From positions 24,336 to 88,335 of the forward strand of contig PDTC01000016.1 in assembly GCA_002748735.1 (NCBI GenBank): DNA of 64,000 bases, in the 5' to 3' direction. Both the position numbers and the translations under genes were made by a program. Shown in pieces: positions 17,068 to 26,235 of this stretch; position 1 is the first letter of the stretch; every line of letters starts with the position of its first letter. The notes beneath the pieces are model-generated. The model was given only the letters and a program-made list of their open reading frames with translations. It was not told the origin of the DNA and made no database searches. The DNA comes from Desulfobulbus propionicus. Its GTDB lineage: Bacteria; Desulfobacterota; Desulfobulbia; Desulfobulbales; Desulfobulbaceae.

Positions 17068-19218
17068 TCAGAACTCCAGCTGCAGGGTGATGCCGCAGGT
17101 CAGCGGCTCGCCATAGCCACCCACAACCATATCTCCCCACATAAGGCCAGCGCGGATGTACTCTTCATCCAGCAGGTTTTTGCCCCAGAGATAGAGTTGC
17201 CACCAATCAGCCTCCAGTCCCAGGGTGGCATTGACGAGCCCATACGAGTCCTGGGCATGACGATTGCCCAGGTCCCAATAGGTCTTACCCACATGATGGT
17301 AGGCTGCGCGGGCCACCAGGGATTTGCCAGGCAGCACCTCAACCCTGTATTGCAGTGAAGCCATGCCAGTGAAATCCGGCACCTTGGGCACGGTGTTGCC
17401 GCTGTAGTTGCCACCGCTGTCCGTATAATCTTCGAGCTCGGCGTCCACATAGCCTAGGTTGAGGTCGGCTCTCAGGCCCGGCAGCAGGTTGAGGCGCAGA
17501 CTGGCCTCACCACCGATGTTGCGAGCCTTGCCAGCGTTGGAGATATACTGGAGACCGCCTATACCGGTGGAGTTGATCTGGAGATCGTCGATGGCCAGGT
17601 AAAACAGCGACAGATCAAAAAAGCCCCTGTCATTGGGAAGATTGTACTTCAGGCCCACCTCATAGTTGACAGCCTGTTCTGGGGCATAATCCTGCATCGT
17701 TGTGGTCTGGACCAAGGAGGTGATACCACCGGGTCTGCTGCCCTGGGAGACCAGGCCGTAGACGGTCAGGTCGGAGGCGAAGTCATAGGCCAGCTTGACC
17801 TTGCCCATCAGGTCGGTGTAGTCGCTGGAGAGGTCATCTTTCTGATATTCCAGTTGCATACCGTAGACCTCATAGTAACGCAGAGAATCCATCTCATCCT
17901 TGTTGTACTGGCCGCGAAGTCCGGCACCAAGGCGGAAACCGTTGCTAAAAAGGTATTCCACGTCACCAAAAACGGCAGCACCCTGGCTGGTACCCTCACC
18001 CAGCCCGTATATGTCCATCTCCATTGCTAGACCTTCCGGGCCCATGTGGTAGAACGAGTTGAACTCCATGTCATTATGAAGATAAAAGGCTCCGATGATC
18101 CATTTCCAGGGCGTTGTCGCCCTGTCGTCACTGATCAGGCGTACTTCCTGGGTGAACTGTTTCTGTTGCAAAGTGAAGTCTGCGTAACCGGTGTCGTAGC
18201 TCCAATAGTCCGGGTCACCAAAGGTATTTTCCCGTCCGTCCCGGTAGGCGGTGATGGACACCAGCTCGGCAAAATCGAAGCGATGGTTAAGGCGTAGGCT
18301 ATAGGCGGTCATATCACGGTGTTCGTGGCCGTCGACATTGGTGGCCACCCTGCTCGAATCCCAGTCGGGGCCGGCGATATCCAGGGGAAAGATATCCTGG
18401 GCACCGTCGCGCACCTTGTTGTCTTCAATGGCCAGCAGGGCCGAGGTGTCGGCGGTGATATCCCATAGCAGCTTGGCCCTGATGCTGAACTCATCGGCAT
18501 CGGCGGCCGTATTCCCGAGGATGACGTTGTCGTGGTATCCGTCCCGGTTCAGGGAGGAGGTTGACAGACGCAGGGCCAGGGTGTCGTCGATCAGTGGCGC
18601 GTTCAGTACTGCCTGGCCCACCAGGCGACCATAGTTGCCATATTCGCCGAGGAGCTTAGCCGAGTAGTTGTATTCAGGGTCTTTGGTGCGAATAAGCAGC
18701 ACGCCAGCCTCGGCGTTGCGACCATAAAGGCTGCCCTGGGGGCCGCGCAGCACCTCAATCCGTTCCAGATCAAAGAAATAGGCCGATGAAAACAGATTGG
18801 ACAAGGGGTCCAATAGGCTGACATCATCTAGATAGATACAGACGCCGGGCGTGCTCATGGGCACGGTTTGTCCCATGACGCCGCGAATAGACAAAAAACT
18901 GTTGGTGCTTCCAGCGGCGCTCTGTACGTTGACGTTGGGCAGATATCCCTTGAGGTCATCGACTGATTCGATACGCTCGGTTTCGATTTCTTCAGCGGTG
19001 AGCAACGAGACACTGGCATCAAGCTCCTGTATACTTTCCTGACGCTTACCTGCAGTGACCACTATGGTATTAAGCGTATAGGCCTTTTGCGCCTCATCCT
19101 TTTCCCCGGTCTGTTCGGCAAGCACCAGGCCGCTGCCCATGGCCCCCAGAACCAGGAGCAATGACAGATACCTTATCTGCCGGACAAGTATCTTGACCAG
19201 CTGTTTCAGGTGGTTCAT
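17068..19218 (-). CDS. TonB-dependent outer-membrane receptor
   Basis: A 716-residue protein. A signal peptide occupies residues 1-34 (RYLSLLLVLGAMGSGLVLA). A TonB-box-like TLNTIVVTAGKR comes next, then a plug domain (ESVDDLKGYLPNVNVQS ... LERIEVLRGPQGSLYGRNAEAGVL) and a 22-strand-type beta barrel ending in the C-terminal aromatic QLEF. Such receptors import ferric siderophores, cobalamin, or sugars using TonB-ExbBD energy. The ligand cannot be read, but the neighbouring divergent AraC-type regulator resembles PchR-like siderophore regulators, which suggests an iron chelate. No TonB, ABC transporter or siderophore gene is nearby, so it would depend on systems elsewhere. Confidence 0.92.
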   Translation of the reverse strand: MNHLKQLVKILVRQIRYLSLLLVLGAMGSGLVLAEQTGEKDEAQKAYTLNTIVVTAGKRQESIQELDASVSLLTAEEIETERIESVDDLKGYLPNVNVQSAAGSTNSFLSIRGVMGQTVPMSTPGVCIYLDDVSLLDPLSNLFSSAYFFDLERIEVLRGPQGSLYGRNAEAGVLLIRTKDPEYNYSAKLLGEYGNYGRLVGQAVLNAPLIDDTLALRLSTSSLNRDGYHDNVILGNTAADADEFSIRAKLLWDITADTSALLAIEDNKVRDGAQDIFPLDIAGPDWDSSRVATNVDGHEHRDMTAYSLRLNHRFDFAELVSITAYRDGRENTFGDPDYWSYDTGYADFTLQQKQFTQEVRLISDDRATTPWKWIIGAFYLHNDMEFNSFYHMGPEGLAMEMDIYGLGEGTSQGAAVFGDVEYLFSNGFRLGAGLRGQYNKDEMDSLRYYEVYGMQLEYQKDDLSSDYTDLMGKVKLAYDFASDLTVYGLVSQGSRPGGITSLVQTTTMQDYAPEQAVNYEVGLKYNLPNDRGFFDLSLFYLAIDDLQINSTGIGGLQYISNAGKARNIGGEASLRLNLLPGLRADLNLGYVDAELEDYTDSGGNYSGNTVPKVPDFTGMASLQYRVEVLPGKSLVARAAYHHVGKTYWDLGNRHAQDSYGLVNATLGLEADWWQLYLWGKNLLDEEYIRAGLMWGDMVVGGYGEPLTCGITLQLEF

Positions 19219-19442
19219 CCTCCCCTCCTTTTTTAGGAAAAAATAATATTTGGCTTGACTGACAATCTTGTATTTGTCTGAATCAATATGTTACAAAACA
19301 AGAGAAATCACTATACAAAGGAAAAAAATACCTTTCTGCCCGAAACAGAAAAAAAAGAAATACCCTGATCGGGAAAATTGCCATCAGCCGGAGAAGAGGA
19401 GAGGTATTTTGCTTCTCTGAGGAAAAAAACGGGAACCCTCAA

Positions 19443-20465
19443 ATGGACGATAGGCTCAAATATTTTGTAGAAGAATACCAAAAAGAACGCTTTCTCCTGA
19501 GCAGTGAAGCAGTGACATCTCAATTTTTTGATGGTGTCCACCTGGAGATGGATGAAGATACCGGTCAGGGTTGGTCGGAAATACTGTGTATTCGTGACGG
19601 CTTGTATGTGGAAAGGGCTGATTATTGCCTGCACCGGCGGCTTGAAACCTGCCACAGGGATATAGAGAGTCTTTTTCAGTTGACACTCCTGTTGTCAGGA
19701 GATGTTGATTTTCTGTTTCCCCAAGAGGGCCGGCATTCCTTTGCAGCCGGAGATATCTGGCTTTTTCATGGCCCGTTTGAGCAGGTATTGTGCAGCCAGG
19801 GGCCTGAAAAAAATATACGCGGTATTTCCATTGGTCTACCACTGGACCTGGTGGAGTCCTGGCTAGGCACGGCCTACTGCGATGCCAGCAAAGGGCTGGA
19901 AAGGCTGATCCCTGGACAATCAGAATCCGGGCTTTCAGGACGACAAACAATACCTTTGGCCAGAGGGCTGCGCCAATCATCCCAATGTATATCCCTAGCA
20001 AAAAAACTGCTCTCCGCCAGGCGCAAGACCCTTGCCGATAACCTGTATTTTGAATCTCTGGCGCTGGATCTTTTATCCAGGCTGTTGGTTCTGGAAGTTG
20101 TCGAAGACGAACCGCAAATGAAACAAACCAGAAAGGTCAAGGCTGCGGTCGATGAGGCCGTGGATATTCTGCGCCGGGAATGGAGTGATCCCCCCTCCAT
20201 TTCCAGCCTGTCCCGGCGGGTGGGGCTTAATGAGTGTTACCTTAAGAGATGGTTTCGGGAAAAAATAGGCTTGTCCATTGGCGCCTATATCCGTCAACAG
20301 CGCATGACAAAGGCCCTGGAGCTGATAGAAACAGGCAGATATTCTATCCTGACGACAGCGGTCTTTGTCGGTTATTCCAACCCCAGTCATTTCAGCGCCG
20401 CATTTAAAAAATTCTACGGCCATCTCCCCTCGTACTACCTTCCCCGTTCCAGCAAAATGTCTTGA
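19443..20465 (+). CDS. AraC-family transcriptional regulator (PchR-like)
   Basis: A 340-residue protein. The C-terminal ~95 residues hold the two helix-turn-helix units: ISSLSRRVGLNECYLKRWFRE and ILTTAVFVGYSNPSHFSAAFKKFYG, with the family PSYY end. The N-terminal part (LLSGDVDFLFPQEGRHSFAAGDIWLFHG) is a cupin-like sensor as in PchR-type regulators, which bind a siderophore. It is divergent from the TonB receptor gene with a 224-base shared region, so it most likely activates that receptor in response to its ligand. This control is inferred from position. Confidence 0.88.
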   Translation: MDDRLKYFVEEYQKERFLLSSEAVTSQFFDGVHLEMDEDTGQGWSEILCIRDGLYVERADYCLHRRLETCHRDIESLFQLTLLLSGDVDFLFPQEGRHSFAAGDIWLFHGPFEQVLCSQGPEKNIRGISIGLPLDLVESWLGTAYCDASKGLERLIPGQSESGLSGRQTIPLARGLRQSSQCISLAKKLLSARRKTLADNLYFESLALDLLSRLLVLEVVEDEPQMKQTRKVKAAVDEAVDILRREWSDPPSISSLSRRVGLNECYLKRWFREKIGLSIGAYIRQQRMTKALELIETGRYSILTTAVFVGYSNPSHFSAAFKKFYGHLPSYYLPRSSKMS

Positions 20466-20505
20466 CAGAAACCGTGCTGTTAAGGACCTACGACCTGATC
20501 CCGCT

Positions 20506-22278
20506 TCAGACGGTGGACTCAACCGGCGGGACAAGAGTATCCATGTCTTCCTCTCCGCTTCCTACCTCACAGTCAGCCACATCACCCTCGGTTTCGACGA
20601 CACTCTCCTCTCCCGCGCCGTCGGTAACCGGGTCTATACCCTCCTCACCGGTTTCATCGTCAACAAAGAGGGGGGCCTCGTTGGCGCTGTCGTCAAGAAC
20701 GTCAGCCGCACTCCCCTCTTCATCTGCGCCGGTAACCACAGTTACGCTGTCCTCGCTGGTTTCCTCCTCTACAAGAGCGATATCCTCGTCCTCACCCTCT
20801 TCAGGGTATTCTTCGCTGACAACCGAGGAATCCTGGCTTTCCCCCTGGGCTCCATCAACAGTATCAGCAACAGCAATGGTCAAATCAGCCTCACTGGTAC
20901 TGCCATCGGCATCAGCGACAGTGTACGTAAATCGATCTTCCATAGGTATATTCTCGCCGTTCGGGCCTGTGGTATTATCGACCTGATCTGCGGCTGTGTA
21001 CGTATATCCTCCGTCACTGCTGATAATCAAGGTCCCCCCTCTCTCCGTGGTTACGGTTACGCTTCCCTGCAAAGGGATCTCGTATGCAGTACCATCCGCA
21101 GCGACACGGATAACATGCATCCCCTGGTCTGCGCTCTGCTCGTCCTGACCGACAATGCGTCCATCCTCATAACGTCCAAAAATAACGTTACCTTCGACGG
21201 TCTCTCCTTCGCCAGCACTATTGGTATCGGGTTGAGCATTGGGGGCTGTATCAATAATATTAATGGTAAGGGTGCTGGTGGCCGTATCCTGTGGTTCATC
21301 ATCTCCGCTGTCAGCAATAGTGTAGGTGAAGGTTTCACTGTCTGGCAGGCCGTCTCCCTGAGCGGAGTTCTCATGTAGGATACTGATAGGAATGGTATAA
21401 CTATAGGCACCATCACTGCTGACAGTCAGCTGACCTCCCAAAGGCGTCTCCCAAGTAATGGAGCTACTCTCCGGGAGAGTATATGAGAATTCGCCAATGA
21501 CAATGGAGGTGACGACGTTGGAGCCGTCGCCTTCACTATCATTTTCCAGCAGATTACCACTGACGGTATACGTCTCCATCGCAGACAAGTGCCCCTCGAC
21601 AATTTCTGCTGTTTCCGGTGTGGCTGAAGGATTCAGGTTCGACGCGGGTGTCACCGGTTCCTCTGGCCTGTCAGGCAAAACGACAGACGCCCCTGGTTCA
21701 GCCACCACAGGTTCAGCCACTACGGGCACGGCAGGCGCATCTGTTTCCGCTTCTTCCGGCAGCAATTCTTCCTCAAGAAAATCCTCTGGCAAAGCATCAA
21801 GAAAAGAGAGGGAAATTCCGGTGGTCTCAGCCCCGGACTCAGGAGTCATCTCCCGGCCTGTGGCGTCAAAAACCACGGTGTCATGCCCACCGCCGCCATC
21901 TCCTGCAGCAGCAATGCCCGCTGCCGGAGCAGGAAGATTGAGAGAAGGGTCAAGGTCACTGTTCAGTAGAGCTTCCTGAACATCTTTAACCTCAGCCACT
22001 GCATCGGCGAGATCTTCGAGCGCATTACCGCCATAAACATCTGCATCAAGCAACGCCTCGGAAAGACGTCCCAGGTCCAGCTGGTTACCGCTCTCCTCAA
22101 AAACCAGGGACACACGTCCATCTGCCCCTGTCACTATACGTTCGCCAGCATACACCTGACTGTTCGGGTAAAGCACGCGCTCAAGACCATCGCTGTCAAC
22201 GGCCGTGACCGTTCCGTACAAAATAAATACGTTACCGACCGGTTGTCCGCCCTGCTGCTCTCCTGTTGTCACTGCCAT
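20506..22278 (-). CDS. Short LapA-like adhesin with retention module and LapG cleavage site
   Basis: A 590-residue protein. Residues about 16-105 form a LapA-type retention module (GNVFILYGTVTAVDSDG ... YAGERIVTGADGRVSLVFEESGNQLDLGR). A linker with PAPAAG (di-alanine 119-120) and a second AAAG (123-126) follows, the type of site cut by LapG. After an acidic Pro/Glu linker come two VCBS/cadherin-like repeats (about 220-345 and 346-475), then a very acidic tail (about 480-590). There is no signal peptide, as expected for type I secretion. No RTX nonapeptide repeats or usual C-terminal secretion signal are visible, and LapA relatives are commonly thousands of residues long, so it may be truncated. 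It ends 40 bases from the convergent araC gene. Confidence 0.85.
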   Translation of the reverse strand: MAVTTGEQQGGQPVGNVFILYGTVTAVDSDGLERVLYPNSQVYAGERIVTGADGRVSLVFEESGNQLDLGRLSEALLDADVYGGNALEDLADAVAEVKDVQEALLNSDLDPSLNLPAPAAGIAAAGDGGGGHDTVVFDATGREMTPESGAETTGISLSFLDALPEDFLEEELLPEEAETDAPAVPVVAEPVVAEPGASVVLPDRPEEPVTPASNLNPSATPETAEIVEGHLSAMETYTVSGNLLENDSEGDGSNVVTSIVIGEFSYTLPESSSITWETPLGGQLTVSSDGAYSYTIPISILHENSAQGDGLPDSETFTYTIADSGDDEPQDTATSTLTINIIDTAPNAQPDTNSAGEGETVEGNVIFGRYEDGRIVGQDEQSADQGMHVIRVAADGTAYEIPLQGSVTVTTERGGTLIISSDGGYTYTAADQVDNTTGPNGENIPMEDRFTYTVADADGSTSEADLTIAVADTVDGAQGESQDSSVVSEEYPEEGEDEDIALVEEETSEDSVTVVTGADEEGSAADVLDDSANEAPLFVDDETGEEGIDPVTDGAGEESVVETEGDVADCEVGSGEEDMDTLVPPVESTV

Positions 22279-22403
22279 AACAAACCTCTCCTCAAGGTTG
22301 GGAAGTAAAAGCGTTGCCTTTTTACCTGTACCCTAGCTCCTTCTGGGAAAAGATCTATAGTACCAAAGTACAGGTGGTCGATTTTTTCCCGCTTTACCAA
22401 CGC

Positions 22404-22444
22404 CAAAAAATAAAAAAGGGTGGCCATCCAGCACCGGCCACCCA
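22404..22444 (-). terminator. Rho-independent terminator of glnA
   Basis: On the minus strand GGGTGGCC and GGCCACCC pair (22436-22443 with 22418-22425) around a 10-base loop and run into TTTTTTATTTTTT. It lies 60 bases after the glnA stop. Confidence 0.88.
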
Positions 22445-22504
22445 CGAACTATCGTATACCCGGGAGAATCCCCGGGCATCTGGTTTTGTCCGTTTTCGTT
22501 GAGA

Positions 22505-23833
22505 TCAGTAGTTGCTGAGATAGGCATCCAGCTCCCAGTCAGAGACAGCGGTGCGGAACGACTCCCATTCACGCTCTTTACCTGCGATATATTTTTCAAA
22601 GATATGCTCCCCCAAGGCTTCTCTGGCAATGGGGCTAACCTTGCACTCGTCAATGGCTTCCTTCAGACTGGTCGGCAGGCTTTCGATACCAGCAGCATCC
22701 TTCTCCGCATCAGTCATTTTGTAGATATCAAAATCCACAGCCTCGGGAGGCTGCAGCCTGTTCCTGATCCCGTCGAGTCCCGAGTTCAGCATGAGGGCAA
22801 AGGCAAGGTAAGGGTTACAGCTCGGATCCGGACAGCGCAGTTCCGCCCGGGTACTCATCCCGCGGGGTGCTGGAATACGAATCATAACAGAACGGTTCGA
22901 AGCAGACCATGTTATATAGACAGGTGCTTCGTAGCCCGAGACCAAGCGCTTATAGGAGTTCACCAGAGGATTGGTCACCGCGACAAAGCCCTTGGCATTC
23001 TTCATCAGGCCAGCAATATACTGATGGGCAATTTCACTGAGCTGCAATGGCGACTTTTCGTCAAAAAAAGCATTAGTACCGTCCAGGGTAAAGAGGGACT
23101 GGTTAGTGTGCATGCCAGAGCCACTGATTCCGAAGACCGGTTTAGGCATAAAGGTGGCATGCAGACCAAACTGTGCAGCAATTGATTTTACCACCCACTT
23201 AAACGTCAGGGTATTATCAGCTGCTGTAAGGGCATCAGCATATTTGAAGTTGATCTCATGCTGCCCCTCAGCTACCTCATGATGGGAGGCCTCGATCTCG
23301 AAGCCCATGGCCTCAAGCGTCTCGATTATCTTACGGCGACAGTTGATATCTGAATCGTATGGGTCAACATCAAAATAACCGGCAACATCATTGGTCACCG
23401 TGGTGGGCAGCCCCTCTTCATCTCGACGAAACAGGAAGAATTCAGCTTCAGTACCCACATTCATCGTGTACCCCATTTTCCTGGCCTCAGCGAGCATCCG
23501 CTTCAAATTAACCCGGGGACATCCTTCAAAGGGCATACCGTCAGATTTGTACACATCGCAGATAATACGGGCGGCATTACGGTCATCCCTGTCTCGCCAG
23601 GGCAGGACAGTAAAGGAAGAATAATCAGGCTTCAGATACATGTCCGATTCATTGATGCGGACAAAGCCGTCAATCGACGAACCGTCAAACATCATCAGTC
23701 CATCCAGGGCTTTCTCGATCTGGCTGCGAGGAATCGCAATATTTTTTATGAATCCAAAAATATCGACAAATTGCATCCGAAAAAAACATACATTTTTTTC
23801 CTTAATGATCTCAAGAATTTCCTCACGCGTCAT
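22505..23833 (-). CDS. glnA: Type I glutamine synthetase (GSI-alpha length)
   Basis: A 442-residue enzyme that makes glutamine from glutamate, ammonia and ATP as a cytoplasmic dodecamer. Family motifs seen are MMFDGSSIDGF near the N-terminus, GTEAEFFLF (metal-binding acidic residues), HHEVAEGQHEINFKYADAL, FMPKPVFGISGSGMHTNQSL (ATP and glutamate site) and NRSVMIRIP. The length and the segment VDFDIYKMTDAEK, where enteric GSI has its adenylylated NLYDLPP tyrosine motif, place it with the GSI-alpha type of Bacillus and Thermotoga, which is not controlled by adenylylation. It has its own terminator. The upstream region gives no clear sigma-54 site. Confidence 0.95.
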   Translation of the reverse strand: MTREEILEIIKEKNVCFFRMQFVDIFGFIKNIAIPRSQIEKALDGLMMFDGSSIDGFVRINESDMYLKPDYSSFTVLPWRDRDDRNAARIICDVYKSDGMPFEGCPRVNLKRMLAEARKMGYTMNVGTEAEFFLFRRDEEGLPTTVTNDVAGYFDVDPYDSDINCRRKIIETLEAMGFEIEASHHEVAEGQHEINFKYADALTAADNTLTFKWVVKSIAAQFGLHATFMPKPVFGISGSGMHTNQSLFTLDGTNAFFDEKSPLQLSEIAHQYIAGLMKNAKGFVAVTNPLVNSYKRLVSGYEAPVYITWSASNRSVMIRIPAPRGMSTRAELRCPDPSCNPYLAFALMLNSGLDGIRNRLQPPEAVDFDIYKMTDAEKDAAGIESLPTSLKEAIDECKVSPIAREALGEHIFEKYIAGKEREWESFRTAVSDWELDAYLSNY

Positions 23834-24263
23834 AACTGATTCTCTCTAATAAAGGATGAACGAACTATAGGGATAACTGGTTCTTCGCAAACGCGACAGG
23901 TGTTCCTTACCAGTTACGTTGCATCTCCGCATACCACAACTTTCCATTGATGTCATTTATTTTGCAACACAGTCAGTTACGAGCGACTCTCCGGGGAAAG
24001 ATGCTCCCTCATAACAAGTCCACACCATTAATCTTCTCTTGCGCACAAGCGGCATTATCACCACAGAACCAGGACTGATCGACCAGCTATCCATTATTGA
24101 GAATGATTATTTTTTTCATAGCACACAAGTGCTTCTTTTGTTAGTATTTGTTAGTGTTATTAAAAAACAGGGTAGGTAAAAGTACTGTTTTGGTCGTTAA
24201 CGTTTTAAAAATTTTATCTTTTTTATCATCTCTTCACAAAATTCAGATAAGCAGGTAGTACAG
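23834..24263. other. 430-base divergent region between glnA and the PilZ gene
   Basis: It must contain the glnA promoter (minus) and probably the PilZ gene promoter (plus; the right half is AT-rich). I searched by eye for a GG-N10-GC sigma-54 pattern toward glnA and did not find a convincing one. No RNA gene or repeat is recognised. Confidence 0.4.
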
Positions 24264-24677
24264 GTGTATCCAAGAACACAGACATTACCCAGCTCTATGG
24301 CAAAGGAGCGAAGATATTTTATTCGTCCTGAAGCGCTCAATCTCCTTGATTATCTTGTCATGGATGAACAAGGCCAGCAGGGGGAGTATTCCATGGGCAG
24401 GACCCTCAACGTCAGTAAAGGTGGGATCCTCATGGAAACTCATATCCCTCTTTTCAAGGGGATGCAGGTCATGGTAACTCTGGGATTGAAAGACCAGCTC
24501 GTCGACATCATGGGCAAGGTGGTATACACCGTCTTTGCCTCAGGTCGGCACCACAATGGTATCGAGTTTTTCCATATTAGCGATGCAGATAAACGGATCC
24601 TGATAAAATATATTGAAGCTTTTCACAGGAGCTATCCCCCGGATTTGAGCCAATCCGTATACAGCGTGCAGGGCTAG
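24264..24677 (+). CDS. PilZ-domain c-di-GMP-binding protein
   Basis: A 137-residue single-domain protein. The c-di-GMP pocket motifs are present: ERRYFIRPEA (the RxxxR element) and LNVSKGGILM (the [D/N]xSxxG element), followed by the beta-barrel strands MQVMVTLG, GKVVYTVFA and NGIEFFHI. It binds c-di-GMP in the cytoplasm and passes the signal to an unknown partner. It starts with a GTG at 24264, or an ATG at 24297 just before KERRYF. It converges on manC, so a link to polysaccharide output is possible but only positional. Confidence 0.88.
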   Translation: MYPRTQTLPSSMAKERRYFIRPEALNLLDYLVMDEQGQQGEYSMGRTLNVSKGGILMETHIPLFKGMQVMVTLGLKDQLVDIMGKVVYTVFASGRHHNGIEFFHISDADKRILIKYIEAFHRSYPPDLSQSVYSVQG

Positions 24678-24738
24678 AAAAAAAGACAACAACCTTTGAC
24701 AGTTTAGAATATTCACTCTTCTTAAACAGCCTCGACAT

Positions 24739-26145
24739 TCAGTCTTCCGGGGTATCAGAGGCCACGTCAAAGCGAACAATATCATCTTCTCCTATATAGG
24801 ATCCTATCTGTACCTCAAGTAGCTCCAGCGGGACAACTCCAGGGTTTTCGAGCTGATGCTTGATTCCGGCGCTGATGTATGTCGACTCGTTTTCATGGAG
24901 CAGGATTTCCTGCTCATCCTTCTGTACTCTGGCCGTTCCCGAGACGACGACCCAGTGTTCGTGCCGATGATGATGCATCTGGCGTGACAGCTTTCCCCCC
25001 GGCTTTACGGTAATGCGTTTAATCCTGAAACGCTCCTGTGACTCAAGCGTGGTATGGCTGCCCCAGGGACGATAAACCGTCTTATGCACCTGAAATTCAT
25101 CACGCCTCTGTTGCTTTAACCTTTGCACGACTTTTTTGACATCCTGGGAACGATCCATAGGCGCGACCAGCACTGCATCAGCAGTTTCGATAACCATGGT
25201 ATCCCTCAGCCCCACAGCGGTTACCAGGGTATGCTCGGCTCGAATCAGAGAATTCTTCACGTCCTCCATCATGACGTCACCGCTGGTCACGTTGCCCTGT
25301 CCATCCTTGTTGGCCACTTCCCACAATGCCTGCCAGGAACCGATATCACTCCAGCCAATATCAGCTTCAACCACGGCAGCATGGCGGGTTTTTTCCATAA
25401 CCGCATAATCAATAGAGTCAGACGGGCAGATCTCCATGGCCTCCCTGGCAAACCGGAAAAAATGACCGTCCTTGGTGCCTTTTTCCACCGCCTCTTGCAT
25501 GGTGCTGACAATTTCCGGAACAAACTGCTCCATCTCCTGAAGCAAGGCAGGGAGACTGAAGGTAAACATTCCGGAATTCCATAAATAGGTGTCACTGGCA
25601 AGGTACGCCTCTGCGGTGGCTCGGTCCGGCTTTTCCACAAACGATTGAACCGAATGCCCCGCACCACGAGCAATATAGCCATAGCCCGTTTCAGGGTGAT
25701 CCGGAACAATACCGAAGGTAACGAGATTTCCCGCCAGGGCGAGCGCTGCTGCCTCCTGCACAGCCTCCGCAAAGGCCTCTGGTTTGCCGATGAGATGATC
25801 TGCAGGCAGTACCAGTAATACATCTTCCGGATCACCATGCCTTCGACAGTAGAGGGCGGCCCCACAGATGGCCGGAGCGGTGTTACGTCCCAAAGGTTCC
25901 AGTAAAAGGGTAAAGTCCTCAAAGAGCCCGAGTTCGCCGACCTGGCTCTGCGTCATAAAGCGGTGCTCTTCGCCGACAACGATCAGGGGCGCCTTCATCG
26001 CTGCAATGGAGGCGAGCCGTAAGACTGTATTCTGCAACAGAGAATACTCACCAATGAGGCTGATGACCTGTTTGGGATAAAGCTCCCGGGAAAGAGGCCA
26101 GAGCCTGGAGCCCGTGCCCCCGGCAAGAATAACAGGCTGTATCAT
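24739..26145 (-). CDS. manC: Mannose-1-phosphate guanylyltransferase/mannose-6-phosphate isomerase
   Basis: A 468-residue bifunctional enzyme of the ManC/AlgA type. The N-terminal nucleotidyltransferase has VILAGGTGSRLWPLSRELYPKQ with the FVEKP-type pocket (QSFVEKPDRATAEAYL). The C-terminal type II isomerase cupin shows RPWGSHTTLE, KRITVKPGGKLSRQMHHHRHEHWVVVSGTARV and the closing HQLENPG. It makes GDP-mannose for polysaccharides and LPS. The chosen start is the ATG at 26145, preceded by AAGGAAT; the frame is open further up. It lies downstream of manB on the same strand, with about 90 bases between, so the two enzymes of GDP-mannose supply are probably co-expressed. Confidence 0.94.
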   Translation of the reverse strand: MIQPVILAGGTGSRLWPLSRELYPKQVISLIGEYSLLQNTVLRLASIAAMKAPLIVVGEEHRFMTQSQVGELGLFEDFTLLLEPLGRNTAPAICGAALYCRRHGDPEDVLLVLPADHLIGKPEAFAEAVQEAAALALAGNLVTFGIVPDHPETGYGYIARGAGHSVQSFVEKPDRATAEAYLASDTYLWNSGMFTFSLPALLQEMEQFVPEIVSTMQEAVEKGTKDGHFFRFAREAMEICPSDSIDYAVMEKTRHAAVVEADIGWSDIGSWQALWEVANKDGQGNVTSGDVMMEDVKNSLIRAEHTLVTAVGLRDTMVIETADAVLVAPMDRSQDVKKVVQRLKQQRRDEFQVHKTVYRPWGSHTTLESQERFRIKRITVKPGGKLSRQMHHHRHEHWVVVSGTARVQKDEQEILLHENESTYISAGIKHQLENPGVVPLELLEVQIGSYIGEDDIVRFDVASDTPED

Positions 26146-26235
26146 CACAACATTCCTTTTAATCGCCGTACCAGAAGGCACGGTCTGTGGTCGTAAGAAA
26201 GACGATCGTCGTAGTGGATAATGGCAAACCGTGCC

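Noticed and set aside
20365-21378. A 337-codon plus-strand open frame opposite the retention-module gene
   Set aside because: The minus strand encodes recognisable retention-module and VCBS sequence across the same bases, while the plus-strand frame has no family features and overlaps the end of araC. The long frame follows from the repetitive, GC-rich coding sequence on the other strand.
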